A DNA stretch of 40,036 nucleotides from Paenibacillus xylaniclasticus (GCF_004001065.1 NZ_BIML01000035.1:1-40036), one strand, 5' to 3'; counted from the first letter of the stretch, positions 17,605 through 25,163 are shown. The notes: generated from the letters alone by a model not told the origin. Numbers and translations are program-made.

Positions 17605-18543
17605 ATGTTAAAAGCAGTGGTCGTAGAGGACGAGCACAATTTACTTGATTTGCTCGTCTATTTCTTAAATCACAACGAGCAGTATGAAGTAATCGGGGCA
17701 TTTCACAATCCGGAAAAGGCTTTACAGGAAATTCCGAAGCTTGCTCCTGACGTTATATTCCTAGACATTGAAATGCCAAAAATGAACGGGATTGAGTTAG
17801 CTACACGGTTGAAGAGCGATTATTATCAGCTGATCTTTACAACAGCTTACGAGCAGTACGCATTAGAAGCCTTAAAGCTTGATGCAAGTGAATATTTATT
17901 AAAACCGATTACCCCTGAGAGCATTGCTATCATCACACCGAAAATTATGAAAAAAGACGCGATGCTGAAGCACTTCATCGCCTCCCCTCCCCACAATAAG
18001 GAGCATAGGATCGAGTGCTTTGGCAGCCTTACGGTGGTAACTTCAGCGGAGCAAATTGTAAAATGGCCCACTCGTAAGGTGGAGGAACTATTCGCCTATT
18101 TGCTTGTGCATTCCGGAAGTGTCATGAACAAGTGGCGCTTAGCCGATGATCTATGGCCCAATAAAGGGCTTAATAACATTTATAACTCGGTCTACTTATT
18201 AAATAGAACGATGAAGGAATTAAACCTTCCTATTCAAGTGATCAATATGAACGAGGGCTATACACTGGAGATCGGAACGTCGATTACTATCGATCTTATT
18301 CAGTTCAACCAATTAAATCCAGAGGATAGGTCATCCACAGGGACACTTCATTGGGCTAATTATATCTCCCAAAGGGGGCCTCTTTTTCATAACAAGGATT
18401 ATTCATGGCTAACGCTATACCGGGAACAGTACAACATGAAGCATCAGCTGCTGCTCCATAACCTGCTACAGTACTATCAGACGAAGGATTCCATTATTTA
18501 CGAAGCCCTGCTACATGACTATCAGCGTATGTATGAAGATTGA
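17605..18543 (+). CDS. Response regulator with SARP-like winged-helix output
   Basis: A 312-residue regulator. Receiver domain 1-125 with VVEDEHNLL, phosphoacceptor in VIFLDIEMPKMNG, TTAYEQYA and Lys in YLLKPI. From about 140 it has an OmpR-like winged helix (RKVEELFAYLLVHSGSVMNK, ADDLWPNKG, YNSVYLLNRTMKEL) followed by a short helical tail resembling the start of a bacterial transcriptional activation domain. This architecture is common in Bacillus and Paenibacillus regulators paired with 7TM LytS-type kinases. ATG with GAGGAG nine bases upstream, in an operon with the kinase. Targets unknown. Confidence 0.9.
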   Translation: MLKAVVVEDEHNLLDLLVYFLNHNEQYEVIGAFHNPEKALQEIPKLAPDVIFLDIEMPKMNGIELATRLKSDYYQLIFTTAYEQYALEALKLDASEYLLKPITPESIAIITPKIMKKDAMLKHFIASPPHNKEHRIECFGSLTVVTSAEQIVKWPTRKVEELFAYLLVHSGSVMNKWRLADDLWPNKGLNNIYNSVYLLNRTMKELNLPIQVINMNEGYTLEIGTSITIDLIQFNQLNPEDRSSTGTLHWANYISQRGPLFHNKDYSWLTLYREQYNMKHQLLLHNLLQYYQTKDSIIYEALLHDYQRMYED

Positions 18544-18556
18544 TTCCAATACAAGA

Positions 18557-18578
18557 AAGCCTGCTCTTCAGCAGGCTT
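18557..18578. terminator. Terminator between convergent regulator and arsR-family genes
   Basis: AAGCCTGCT and AGCAGGCTT form nine perfect pairs with a four-base loop, located 14 bases after the response regulator stop. The following T-rich stretch (CTTCTTCTCT) is weak. Confidence 0.7.
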
Positions 18579-18621
18579 CAGCTTCTTCTCTGGCCAGGTT
18601 ACATCTGCTATACTAGCGTAG

Positions 18622-18978
18622 TTAAACCTGTTGCTTTTCCGCCGAATCCTCATCATCTTCAGAAAATTTATCCAGCATTGAAATCGTTTCAATCAAATGA
18701 TTATTGAAAATTTGACGCGCGATATTCAGCAAATCATTGATCATCGGATCTCGCAGCGAATACAGCACGCGATTTCCGTCCTTCTGACCGTACACGATAT
18801 TTTTATTTCGCAAAATACTCAGCTGCTGCGATACTGCGGAGCCTTCAGAGCCTATTAAGGTTTGAAGCTCGTTCACATTCTTCTCTCCCTCAGCAAGCAG
18901 CTCCAATATTCTTATTCGTAGAGGATGAGAAAGCGCCTTGAAGAAGTCCGCTTTAAACTGTTGTAATTCTAAATTCAT
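18622..18978 (-). CDS. ArsR-family winged-helix repressor
   Basis: A 118-residue protein. The HTH region FFKALSHPLRIRILELLAEG, then NVNELQTLIG and SAVSQQLSILRNKNIV, is the classical ArsR/SmtB fold, with the wing at YGQKDGNRVLYSL. There is no CxC metal site in alpha3; the acidic C-terminus (DKFSEDDEDSAEKQ) is unusual. It follows the SulP transporter by 25 bases on the same strand and is probably co-transcribed. A candidate operator lies upstream of the transporter at 20743-20766. It most likely represses its own operon; the effector is unknown and might be redox- or anion-related (inference). Confidence 0.9.
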   Translation of the reverse strand: MNLELQQFKADFFKALSHPLRIRILELLAEGEKNVNELQTLIGSEGSAVSQQLSILRNKNIVYGQKDGNRVLYSLRDPMINDLLNIARQIFNNHLIETISMLDKFSEDDEDSAEKQQV

Positions 18979-19003
18979 CAGCTTCTCCTTTTACTGCTAG
19001 TAT

Positions 19004-20716
19004 TCATCTTTCTGTACGGGACAACTGGCTGCATTCTCGAAATGCAAAATGCTTGCAGCCTGCACATTGATTTAAGTTTATATGACGAAGAGCATAATTT
19101 ATAGCATCACCCGTATGATCATAAAAATTATTTTCTCCAATTTCATCATATAATCCTGTTTTTCGTAAGACATATTTCGGTTGAGCTTGTAAACCTGATA
19201 CAAGAATCGTTCCTTCATGCGCCTTCATGGTGTGCACGATATGTGAGAGATTGGCCGCACCTGTAGTATCCATATAAGGCACCTTGCCTAGACGTAATAT
19301 TAATATTCGGGCATCCGGATGAACAACCCCACGCAATGTTTGCTCGAAACCCTGCGCTGACCCAAAAAATAACGGACCTTCGATCGTACAAATATTTATT
19401 TGCGGACAATCATGCTCTTTGCTCAAGATATGAGGCTTGACCTTATGATGCTTATCTGTCGGATCTGGAAGCACCTTTGCAACGACATGCAGGTCACTCA
19501 TCTTTTTCACAAAGATGATCATCGAAAGTAATATACCTGCACCGACAGCAGTCGTTAGATCAACAAAGACGGTTAACAAAAAAATGATGACGACAATAAT
19601 GGAATCCCATGTTCGTGTTTTTAAAATTTGACCAAACTTTTTCATCTCACTCATATTCCACGCGACGACCATAAGAATAGGTGCCATGCTGGCTAGCGGA
19701 ATATTAGATGCAAAAGGCGCGAATAATAAAAGCACCACTAGCACGACCAGCCCTTGAATAATACCGGATACAGGAGATGCTGCGCCGTTCTTCACATTGG
19801 TTGCCGTTCGAGCTATAGCGCCCGTAGCAGGAATCCCGCCGAATAAAGGCGTTACAATATTCGCAATGCCTTGACCGATTAATTCACGATTACTATTATG
19901 CTTGGTTCCTGTCATTTCATCGGCCACTACAGCAGATAATAATGACTCGATTCCTCCTAGCATAGCAATAACGAAAGCCGGACCCATCAGCCTTTCGATC
20001 CGATCCCATGTTATCTTCGGCAATTGCAGACTCGGTAAAGTATTCGGAATGTCCCCATACGCAGAACCTATCGTCGCTAACTGATCAGGGAAAAATAGCG
20101 TGGCCGCTACACTCGATCCGATCAATCCGACTAATGCTCCTGGCACCTTAGGTACATACTTATTCGTAATAATAATTAGAGCTAAGCCAATTGCAGCTAC
20201 AATAACACTATAGATGTTGATCGTATTCAAATGCAGATAAATTTCTTTCATCTTATCAATGAAATATTCGTGGTTTTTGATGCCTGTAAGCCCTAAGAAG
20301 TTACTGATCTGACCAGAGAAAATCGTAACCGCTATTCCTGCCGTGAAACCGATGGTAACCGGTCTCGGAATATATCTGATTAATTCCCCCAGCTTAAATA
20401 AACCCATTAACAACAACAGTATTCCAGCTAACAGGCCTGCAAGCAGCAGGTTTTCGTATCCGTAGCTAATCACAATGCCTAACAATATTGGAATGAAGGC
20501 GCCCGTAGGCCCCGCAATTTGAAATTTGGAACCGCCAAAAATTGAAACTAAAATGCCGGCAATAATGGTTGTATAAATGCCATACTCCGGTTTTACGCCT
20601 GACGCTATTGCAAACGCCATGCCGAGCGGAATCGCAATAACGCCTACAATAAGCCCCGAAATCAAATCTTTACGGAATTTTACTTGCGAATAGTTACTAA
20701 ATCTCCCCAACTTCAA
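19004..20716 (-). CDS. SulP-family inorganic anion transporter with STAS domain
   Basis: A 570-residue protein. About 11-14 TM segments (20-400) with SulP signatures ASGVKPEYGIYTTIIAG, GPTGAFIPIL and GGIPATGAIARTATN, then a cytoplasmic STAS domain (about 430-545; ARILILRLGKVPYMDTTGAA). The tail carries a Cys cluster, CAGCKHFAFREC, possibly a metal or redox site. The start is TTG at 20716: a TGA blocks earlier in-frame starts, and an ATG slightly upstream opens only a nine-codon frame in another phase. The family transports sulfate, bicarbonate or other anions; substrate not deducible. Co-oriented with the arsR-family gene. Confidence 0.9.
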   Translation of the reverse strand: MKLGRFSNYSQVKFRKDLISGLIVGVIAIPLGMAFAIASGVKPEYGIYTTIIAGILVSIFGGSKFQIAGPTGAFIPILLGIVISYGYENLLLAGLLAGILLLLMGLFKLGELIRYIPRPVTIGFTAGIAVTIFSGQISNFLGLTGIKNHEYFIDKMKEIYLHLNTINIYSVIVAAIGLALIIITNKYVPKVPGALVGLIGSSVAATLFFPDQLATIGSAYGDIPNTLPSLQLPKITWDRIERLMGPAFVIAMLGGIESLLSAVVADEMTGTKHNSNRELIGQGIANIVTPLFGGIPATGAIARTATNVKNGAASPVSGIIQGLVVLVVLLLFAPFASNIPLASMAPILMVVAWNMSEMKKFGQILKTRTWDSIIVVIIFLLTVFVDLTTAVGAGILLSMIIFVKKMSDLHVVAKVLPDPTDKHHKVKPHILSKEHDCPQINICTIEGPLFFGSAQGFEQTLRGVVHPDARILILRLGKVPYMDTTGAANLSHIVHTMKAHEGTILVSGLQAQPKYVLRKTGLYDEIGENNFYDHTGDAINYALRHINLNQCAGCKHFAFRECSQLSRTER

Positions 20717-20742
20717 TTTGGCTCATCTCTCTTTATTTTTTT

Positions 20743-20766
20743 GTATATCTGATTATTTGAATATAC
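20743..20766. promoter_or_regulatory. Candidate ArsR-family operator upstream of sulP
   Basis: An imperfect 24-base palindrome with six-base perfect ends (GTATAT / ATATAC) around CTGATTATTTGA, located 27 bases upstream of the sulP start. Length, AT-rich TATA ends and a near TGA/TCA core resemble ArsR/SmtB operators. Confidence 0.55.
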
Positions 20767-20824
20767 AAACATCATAAGCCTTTTGCAGTCATTGTCAATC
20801 GCTTTATTCACCCAAAAACAGCAA

Positions 20825-20850
20825 TAAAAAGAACCCTTTCTGCGAAAGGG
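20825..20850 (-). terminator. Minus-strand terminator-like hairpin upstream of sulP
   Basis: CCCTTTC / GAAAGGG with a three-base loop, followed on the minus strand by TTCTTTTTATTG. No minus-strand gene ends here, so it may insulate sulP from antisense transcription or be a relic. Confidence 0.5.
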
Positions 20851-20950
20851 CTCGGAGCATTTAAAGCCTCTGTATATAGGTATGATTTAATGAGGAATCT
20901 TGATACTTCCAGGCAATGCTTATTGCTCTGTTCACACTCTCACTCCGTCT

Positions 20951-20978
20951 TCCACAAAATTCTGGAAAGTGCTATAAT
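20951..20978 (+). promoter_or_regulatory. Predicted promoter of the sigO operon
   Basis: TTCCAC, a 17-base spacer, then TATAAT: perfect -10, weak -35. A SigO-specific autoregulatory promoter could also exist closer to the gene. Confidence 0.4.
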
Positions 20979-21078
20979 TTATGCGAACATTTGTTCTCAC
21001 TCTAGGTTGTTTTTTCGCGCTTATCCCACACTGTATAGAATAAAGGACTTATAAATTTACGAAAGGATACCCATCATC

Positions 21079-21675
21079 ATGAACCATAAAGAACATCAAT
21101 CACCGCAAGCAGCTTTACTGCCAAGAGACTTTGCTCAAGCCATGGAGCATCCATTAATTCGTACCTTTGTCTCTAATCCTGTCCATATGGAGCTGGTGAA
21201 GAGGTATATGGAGAAGCCGACCCCAGAACGATTGGAGCGGTTGAATAAAGCGTTCAAAATATTTAATTTCGCTGTTCGATTCACGAAGTACTTGTCAACA
21301 CTCATCCGAAAGGGGCGGATTGATTTTGTGCGACGAATGAAGCGGACCGAAGAACGAGAGCAAGTCATCTTCGATCGGCAAATATCAGAAGAGGATGAGA
21401 CCGTGATCGGGGAGATGCTTGGAGCTATTTATCAGGGGGATGATCTGCCGCAAGTAACGGTAGACCCGGAAGTCTTTCAGCAGCAGCTGAATAACGAATG
21501 GCTGTACGAAGCATTTGCGAGGTTAACGAACCGACAGAAGGTGGTCATTACACTCACCTATTCAGCATTATCGAGAGATGTTGAAATCGCCCGTCTCTTG
21601 CACGTAACGCAGCAGGCAGTTTCTAAGACGAGAAGAAGTGCGCTTCGAAGCATGCGTAAGGTGTTTCCGACCTAG
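21079..21675 (+). CDS. sigO: SigO-type RNA polymerase sigma subunit (region 4 part)
   Basis: A 198-residue protein resembling B. subtilis SigO (YvrI). The C-terminal half has a sigma region 4 helix-turn-helix: YEAFARLTNRQKVVITLTYS, EIARLLHVTQQAVSKTRRSALR. The N-terminal half has no conventional region 2. In B. subtilis SigO needs the separate protein RsoA, which supplies a region-2-like part; the same two genes are present here with yvrJ between them, which supports the assignment. The ATG at 21079 follows GAAAGGATA by 8-10 bases. In B. subtilis SigO-RsoA controls an oxalate decarboxylase and its own operon under acid stress; no oxdC is seen here, so targets are unknown. Confidence 0.85.
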   Translation: MNHKEHQSPQAALLPRDFAQAMEHPLIRTFVSNPVHMELVKRYMEKPTPERLERLNKAFKIFNFAVRFTKYLSTLIRKGRIDFVRRMKRTEEREQVIFDRQISEEDETVIGEMLGAIYQGDDLPQVTVDPEVFQQQLNNEWLYEAFARLTNRQKVVITLTYSALSRDVEIARLLHVTQQAVSKTRRSALRSMRKVFPT

Positions 21676-21720
21676 GCGGCACCGAACAGCATCCGTCTAA
21701 GAGAAGGAGGATAATTCGGC

Positions 21721-21885
21721 ATGGACCAAGCCACGCTAGCTATGATAACGACTGCAATTGGTAACATGGGCTTTCCGATTGTGGTCGCAGGATATTTACT
21801 CATTCGTTTCGAGAAGAAAATAGATACGTTAACTAGCACAATTCAAGAGCTCATATATGCATTGACAGAGGGTGGTGATAAATGA
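21721..21885 (+). CDS. yvrJ: YvrJ-family small membrane protein
   Basis: A 54-residue protein: MDQATLAMITTAIGNMG, one TM segment (FPIVVAGYLLIRF), then a charged helix KKIDTLTSTIQELI. This is the YvrJ pattern (short N-terminal helix, one TM, C-terminal amphipathic helix). AGAAGGAGG lies just upstream of the ATG. It overlaps the rsoA start by ATGA. In B. subtilis yvrJ belongs to the SigO regulon; its function is not known. Confidence 0.85.
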   Translation: MDQATLAMITTAIGNMGFPIVVAGYLLIRFEKKIDTLTSTIQELIYALTEGGDK

Positions 21886-22118
21886 AGAACGAAGAGCTCT
21901 TTCACTGCATACAGCAAGCTCAGCTCGGTGACCGTCAAGCCATGCAGCGTATTATTGAATCGTTTCTCCCCCTTATCCGTAAAGTCGCTAGAAATTTACC
22001 CTCTACAGTATCGAAGGACTTCGAGCAAACGATCATTGAGAAAATCGTTCGGGCAGTCCACGATTACGATCTACAGTCGATTCCAAGCTTCACTGATTTC
22101 TGTCAGCACATGGAATAG
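21882..22118 (+). CDS. rsoA: RsoA-like co-sigma factor (region 2-like)
   Basis: A 78-residue protein, close to the usual RsoA length (79). The sequence (FHCIQQAQLGDRQAMQRIIE, SFLPLIRKVARNL, FEQTIIEKIVRAVHDYD) resembles the start of sigma-70 region 2, including the helical segment that binds the RNA polymerase clamp. The ATG overlaps the yvrJ stop (ATGA), so SigO, YvrJ and RsoA are one translation-coupled operon. A terminator follows at 22127. Together RsoA and SigO would form one functional two-subunit sigma factor (established for B. subtilis). Confidence 0.83.
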   Translation: MKNEELFHCIQQAQLGDRQAMQRIIESFLPLIRKVARNLPSTVSKDFEQTIIEKIVRAVHDYDLQSIPSFTDFCQHME

Positions 22119-22126
22119 CAGTTGAG

Positions 22127-22160
22127 AACAGCGGCGGCACATTGACCGTCTGCTGTTTTT
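22127..22160 (+). terminator. Terminator of the sigO operon
   Basis: AACAGCGG with inner CGG / CCG pairs and closing TGCTGTT, followed by TTTTT. Confidence 0.75.
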
Positions 22161-22293
22161 CGTGTTCGCTCATAAACCTTTACTCCATCCCTTCTTAGGA
22201 CTCTGGAAAATTAAAGCAACAAATTCGTTGGAATTAACGTCTAACATACGAGTAAACAGGCGAGAACATATCTTCATAGTGGGGATGGGATAT

Positions 22294-22860
22294 ATGAGAA
22301 GATTATTGTTGATTGGCAGCATAATAGCGCTGATGCTAACCCCGGCTTGTGTGAATGATGAGAGGACACTAGACTCTAGTGAGCCTGAACCTGCAATAGA
22401 TGAGTCTATCATTCCAACAAACAGATCCGAATATTGTCTTACTGAAGATATGAGTTTAGATAGTGAAACTAAAAAATTTATCTATGGAACTTGGGTAATT
22501 GAGAAGCTATTAGGATTTGCAAATTCGTATAATGATGCGTCTGAATATCCAGTAGGACAGAAAATTATCGGAGAGGAGATCGTAATTCAAGAAGACTTTT
22601 TTTCTACCATTTATGGATATCAGCTAAAGAACCCCGTATATCAGATTACAGCAACGTGTTATAACTCCGACTCTTTTTATAGATACTATAAAATGGATGT
22701 CCCGGACTTAAAGTTAAATGATGAAGTAAAAGCAATAGATGTAGATACACCTTCAGGCAAGAACATACTCGTCAGTGTAAGCTTTTTAGTTGTGAATAAC
22801 GAAAGGCTAATCTTGTCATCAGAAGCAACGATTTTTGAACTTAAAAAAATTTCTGATTAG
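22294..22860 (+). CDS. Predicted lipoprotein of unknown function
   Basis: A 188-residue protein from the ATG at 22294 (MRRLLLIGSIIALMLTPAC), preceded by GGGGATGGG; the frame is open farther upstream, but only this start gives a proper signal. The lipobox is LTPAC, so Cys19 would be lipidated on the outer face of the membrane. The mature part (about 170 residues) is acidic, begins with a flexible linker (DSSEPEPAIDES) and contains a FIYGTWVIEKLLGFAN segment seen in several uncharacterised Paenibacillus and Bacillus lipoproteins, and no catalytic motif I recognise. Separated from the sigO operon by a terminator and ended by one at 22894. Confidence 0.75.
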   Translation: MRRLLLIGSIIALMLTPACVNDERTLDSSEPEPAIDESIIPTNRSEYCLTEDMSLDSETKKFIYGTWVIEKLLGFANSYNDASEYPVGQKIIGEEIVIQEDFFSTIYGYQLKNPVYQITATCYNSDSFYRYYKMDVPDLKLNDEVKAIDVDTPSGKNILVSVSFLVVNNERLILSSEATIFELKKISD

Positions 22861-22893
22861 ATATCCAATATGCACTTCTGAGAAGTACCTTTA

Positions 22894-22934
22894 AATCAAG
22901 AAAGATCAGCCTCTTCGGCTGACCTTTCTTGATT
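22894..22934. terminator. Bidirectional terminator between lipoprotein and lysozyme genes
   Basis: AATCAAGAAAG-ATCAGCC / GGCTGAC-CTTTCTTGATT: about 17 pairs around TCTTC. It serves the plus-strand lipoprotein gene and the minus-strand lysozyme pseudogene, whose ends face each other. Confidence 0.85.
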
Positions 22935-22952
22935 GTATCGCAACAAGATTAA

Positions 22953-23553
22953 CTACAGTGTATATACCGGATATTTATGGGTGTAACGCTGTCCTTTACA
23001 AAATAAAGTTGCCTCTTCGTCCCTTCGTCTTTGTAGATCTTTATCGTATGAAAATGCACTGCTGACCAATTTTGAACAAAAATCAATTTCAAAGCTTGTA
23101 AGTGCGCCACTAGGATTAAATATAAGCGAGCAGGCAAGCATATTTTTTACGTCACTAGTTTCTAGCACCCCAGGACCTGCATTAAAAGTGAGCGAAACCA
23201 ATGCATCAAACTGAGCTTGTGAAAATGTACAGCCTGCAGGAAGTTTTAACTTATTTACTGCCTCTACAGCCTTAGCTGTATCTTCAGCAAAAAGTTTATC
23301 CGCCTTCTCCTGCGAAAATTGGTGAAGTGTAGCCTAGACTTAAAGCTTTAGACAGAGCATCAGCTTCCTTCTGGGATAGAAGAGAATCATTAGGGTTACC
23401 TGTTTTGTTTGCTGTATATACTTTAGTTTTTGTTATCAAATGTCCCCATCCAACTGTTGGATACCCTTTGAGATCTCCATAAAATTTTAAGGAAAACCCC
23501 TCATGTGATTTAATAAGGTTTGCTCCATCTGTGCCTAAAGAAAAAGAAGCCAT
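22953..23553 (-). pseudogene. Phage-type lysozyme (GH24), frameshifted
   Basis: ATG at 23553 with GGAGG eight bases upstream. The N-terminal part has the GH24 catalytic triad: Glu in SHEGFSLKFYGD, Asp in YGDLKG and Thr in YPTVGWGHL. After LGYTSP the frame breaks (about 23325-23335); one frame over it continues FSQEKADKLFAEDTAKAVEA, then AQFDALVSLTFNAGPGVLE to the TAG at 22953. Together about 200 residues, a normal length. A single-base indel explains the break. GH24 enzymes are usually phage endolysins, but no other phage gene is nearby, so this is a domesticated or leftover gene. If the indel is an assembly error the enzyme would be intact. Confidence 0.85.
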
Positions 23554-23605
23554 ATCTAAAACCTCCAATGAATAATAGTTTGGCATTCGATATGAGGCAG
23601 GGACT

Positions 23606-23641
23606 CATGGGTAACTGCTTGTCCCTAGCAGTTACCTCATG
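23606..23641. repeat. Strong inverted repeat upstream of the lysozyme gene
   Basis: CATGGGTAACTGCT and AGCAGTTACCTCATG: ten-base perfect arms extended by CATG ends, loop TGTCCCT, with further GGCA/TGCC pairs outside. It sits about 55 bases upstream of the lysozyme ATG. No T run follows, so it is not a simple terminator. Confidence 0.6.
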
Positions 23642-23767
23642 TGCCATTATCGCTTGCTATGACCAGCTTCATCGCGTTGCAGCGACTGCAGCTGTATTCT
23701 ATACAGTGTCGTAAAGGGCACCTTTCACAACCACGAAGAAAAAAATTAGCATTATAAAATAAAAAAC

Positions 23768-23788
23768 CATCGTTCGCACTGAACGATG
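23768..23788. terminator. Bidirectional terminator hairpin
   Basis: CATCGTTC / GAACGATG around GCACT, flanked by AAAAAACC on one side and ATTTTGG on the other, so it can end transcripts on either strand. Confidence 0.65.
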
Positions 23789-23890
23789 ATTTTGGTTCGG
23801 GATTATATTCATTCACCTAACTACTCTCTAGCTGCTCCTCCTCCAGCAAAATAATCTCTTCTCCCTGCTGCTGCCTTCTTCTTTCGGGGC

Positions 23891-23986
23891 TTAAGAGCCT
23901 GCAGCAAAGCCCTGAACCGGCAAAATTCCCACCAATAAAAGAAGTGCCAGCAAAAAGACAAAACCACGTTTCATTCGAACGACCAT
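23891..23986 (-). CDS. Possible 31-residue exported or membrane peptide
   Basis: The minus strand has ATG at 23986 (or 23974) and stop at 23891. The sequence is a textbook signal peptide: MKRGFVFLLALLLLVGILP, then VQGFAAGS and stop. GAAAGGA overlaps the first ATG and lies 12 bases before the second. The coding region stops right after the expected cleavage site, so this is either a signal-peptide relic of a lost secreted protein or a very small membrane peptide. An overlapping 121-codon frame on the same strand seems to be chance. Confidence 0.3.
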   Translation of the reverse strand: MVVRMKRGFVFLLALLLLVGILPVQGFAAGS

Positions 23987-24241
23987 TCCTTTCGACTTTC
24001 ATTCCGGTAACAGTGAAAGTCTCCCATTTTTTAAGAATATCAATACTAATCCGAACATGATCAAAGTTCATAGCGAGCATATGGGATATTATACTTTGTA
24101 ATAGGAGAGGCTTAATAGGGGTTAGAAAATAAAGACGGAAAAAGGCATCGACCATAAGTAAAATAAGGGACGCTAGAACCATCCTTGTGAAGGATAGCCC
24201 TTTCGTTCTCTCTAAGAGTCAATTCTAATCCTATATCTGCG
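23987..24241. other. Intergenic region, no gene recognised
   Basis: Contains GACTTTC / GAAAGTC inverted repeat (23994-24021) and a short ATCCTT-GTG-AAGGAT hairpin near 24181. No conserved coding signal was seen. Confidence 0.35.
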
Positions 24242-24757
24242 CTACTTTACCGCTGTTAATTTAATTACTTCCATTAGGTTCGCTTTCTTATTGGTTCCTT
24301 CGTGGTAAAGCAGATCATCCTTTATATGGTCTATATAAAGAATCCCATTCAAATGATCTATTTCGTGTTGCATGCATCTTGCAAGTAGGCCTTCGCCTTG
24401 AATTATCGTTTCTGCTCCCGATCGCGTTAAACTTTTTACCTTTACGGATTGACATCTCTTCACAATCCCTACGTAGCCGGGATAGGATAAACATCCTTCT
24501 GGTCCAATTTGTTCACCACTTTGATAAATGATTTCAGGATTAATTAACTCAATTAACCCTTCTCCACAATCCATAACAATAACTCTTCTCAGAATCCCGA
24601 CTTGAGGTGCAGCTAAGCCTGCACGGCCATCTGAAGCATAGAGTGTCTCAGCCATATCATCAAGAAGCTTTATTAGTTTTGGAGTAATGTTTTCAACTGG
24701 TTTAGCAATCTTTCTGAGAATTGGGTCGCCAAACGGTAAAATATTTTTTATAGCCAT
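24242..24757 (-). CDS. def: Peptide deformylase
   Basis: A 171-residue enzyme that removes the formyl group from new proteins. All three active-site motifs are present: GLAAPQVG, EGCLSYPG (metal-binding Cys) and HEIDHLNG (two metal-binding His and catalytic Glu). The ATG at 24757 has AAGGGGG nine bases upstream. It starts six bases after the XRE-type regulator gene and is probably co-transcribed. Housekeeping def genes usually sit beside fmt, so this is likely an extra copy (inference). Confidence 0.95.
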   Translation of the reverse strand: MAIKNILPFGDPILRKIAKPVENITPKLIKLLDDMAETLYASDGRAGLAAPQVGILRRVIVMDCGEGLIELINPEIIYQSGEQIGPEGCLSYPGYVGIVKRCQSVKVKSLTRSGAETIIQGEGLLARCMQHEIDHLNGILYIDHIKDDLLYHEGTNKKANLMEVIKLTAVK

Positions 24758-24762
24758 TATTG

Positions 24763-25023
24763 TTAACCCCCTTTTATTTGTGCGGATGAGGTATGAGGGG
24801 TATGAACCCATAAATCATTTGGTGTACATTCTAAGGCTGTGCATAGTGCATCAAGAGTTTCCGCTTTCATTTGCTTCGGATTTCCTGATAATAAAGCGCT
24901 TATGGAAGGTGCGGAAAGGCTATAGTTCGCTTTTTCTTTTAAAAGACGTACCAAGGCAGCGCCTGACCATATGCCCCTGTCAGCCATCACCTTTCTTAGC
25001 ATCCATTCGAGCAAGTCGAACAC
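24763..25023 (-). CDS. XRE-family DNA-binding regulator upstream of deformylase
   Basis: Up to 86 residues. The core has MADRGIWSGAALVRLLKEK, SLSAPSISALLSGNPKQMK and ETLDALCTALECTPNDLWV, the pattern of compact Cro/CI-type HTH proteins. The start is unsure: GTG at 25023 has its GAAGGG too close, and internal ATGs (MLRK, MADR) are possible. A perfect palindrome lies 31 bases upstream (25054-25072), a likely autoregulatory operator. Close relatives are frequent near integrases, but none is seen here. Confidence 0.8.
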   Translation of the reverse strand: MFDLLEWMLRKVMADRGIWSGAALVRLLKEKANYSLSAPSISALLSGNPKQMKAETLDALCTALECTPNDLWVHTPHTSSAQIKGG

Positions 25024-25053
25024 CCCTTCGGTTTATTAGCCGATACTTAATAA

Positions 25054-25072
25054 AATTAGGTCTCGCCTAATT
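25054..25072. promoter_or_regulatory. Palindromic operator upstream of the XRE-def operon
   Basis: AATTAGG-TCTCG-CCTAATT, perfect seven-base arms in AT-rich sequence, directly before the regulator gene. Confidence 0.6.
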
Positions 25073-25120
25073 AAATTAGCATTAAATGGTTTAATTTGCA
25101 ACTCTTACTTCTCTCAGCAT

Positions 25121-25151
25121 AAAAATTGAGCAGGAAGCCAAGCCCCTGCTC
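25121..25151 (-). terminator. Terminator after the folD remnant
   Basis: GAGCAGG / CCTGCTC with a ten-base loop, followed on the minus strand by AATTTTT; 13 bases after the folD stop. Confidence 0.8.
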
Positions 25152-25163
25152 ATCATCAACTAC

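Larger units (their letters stand above)
20717..21078. other. Divergent intergenic region between sulP and sigO
   Basis: Holds the sulP operator candidate (20743-20766), a minus-strand hairpin with T run (20825-20850) and a sigma-A-like promoter for the sigO operon (20951-20978). No coding region is seen. Confidence 0.6.

Noticed and set aside
23817-24182. A 121-codon minus-strand frame.
   Set aside because: No recognisable start signal or motif; a signal peptide is encoded in another frame inside it, so it is probably a chance frame.
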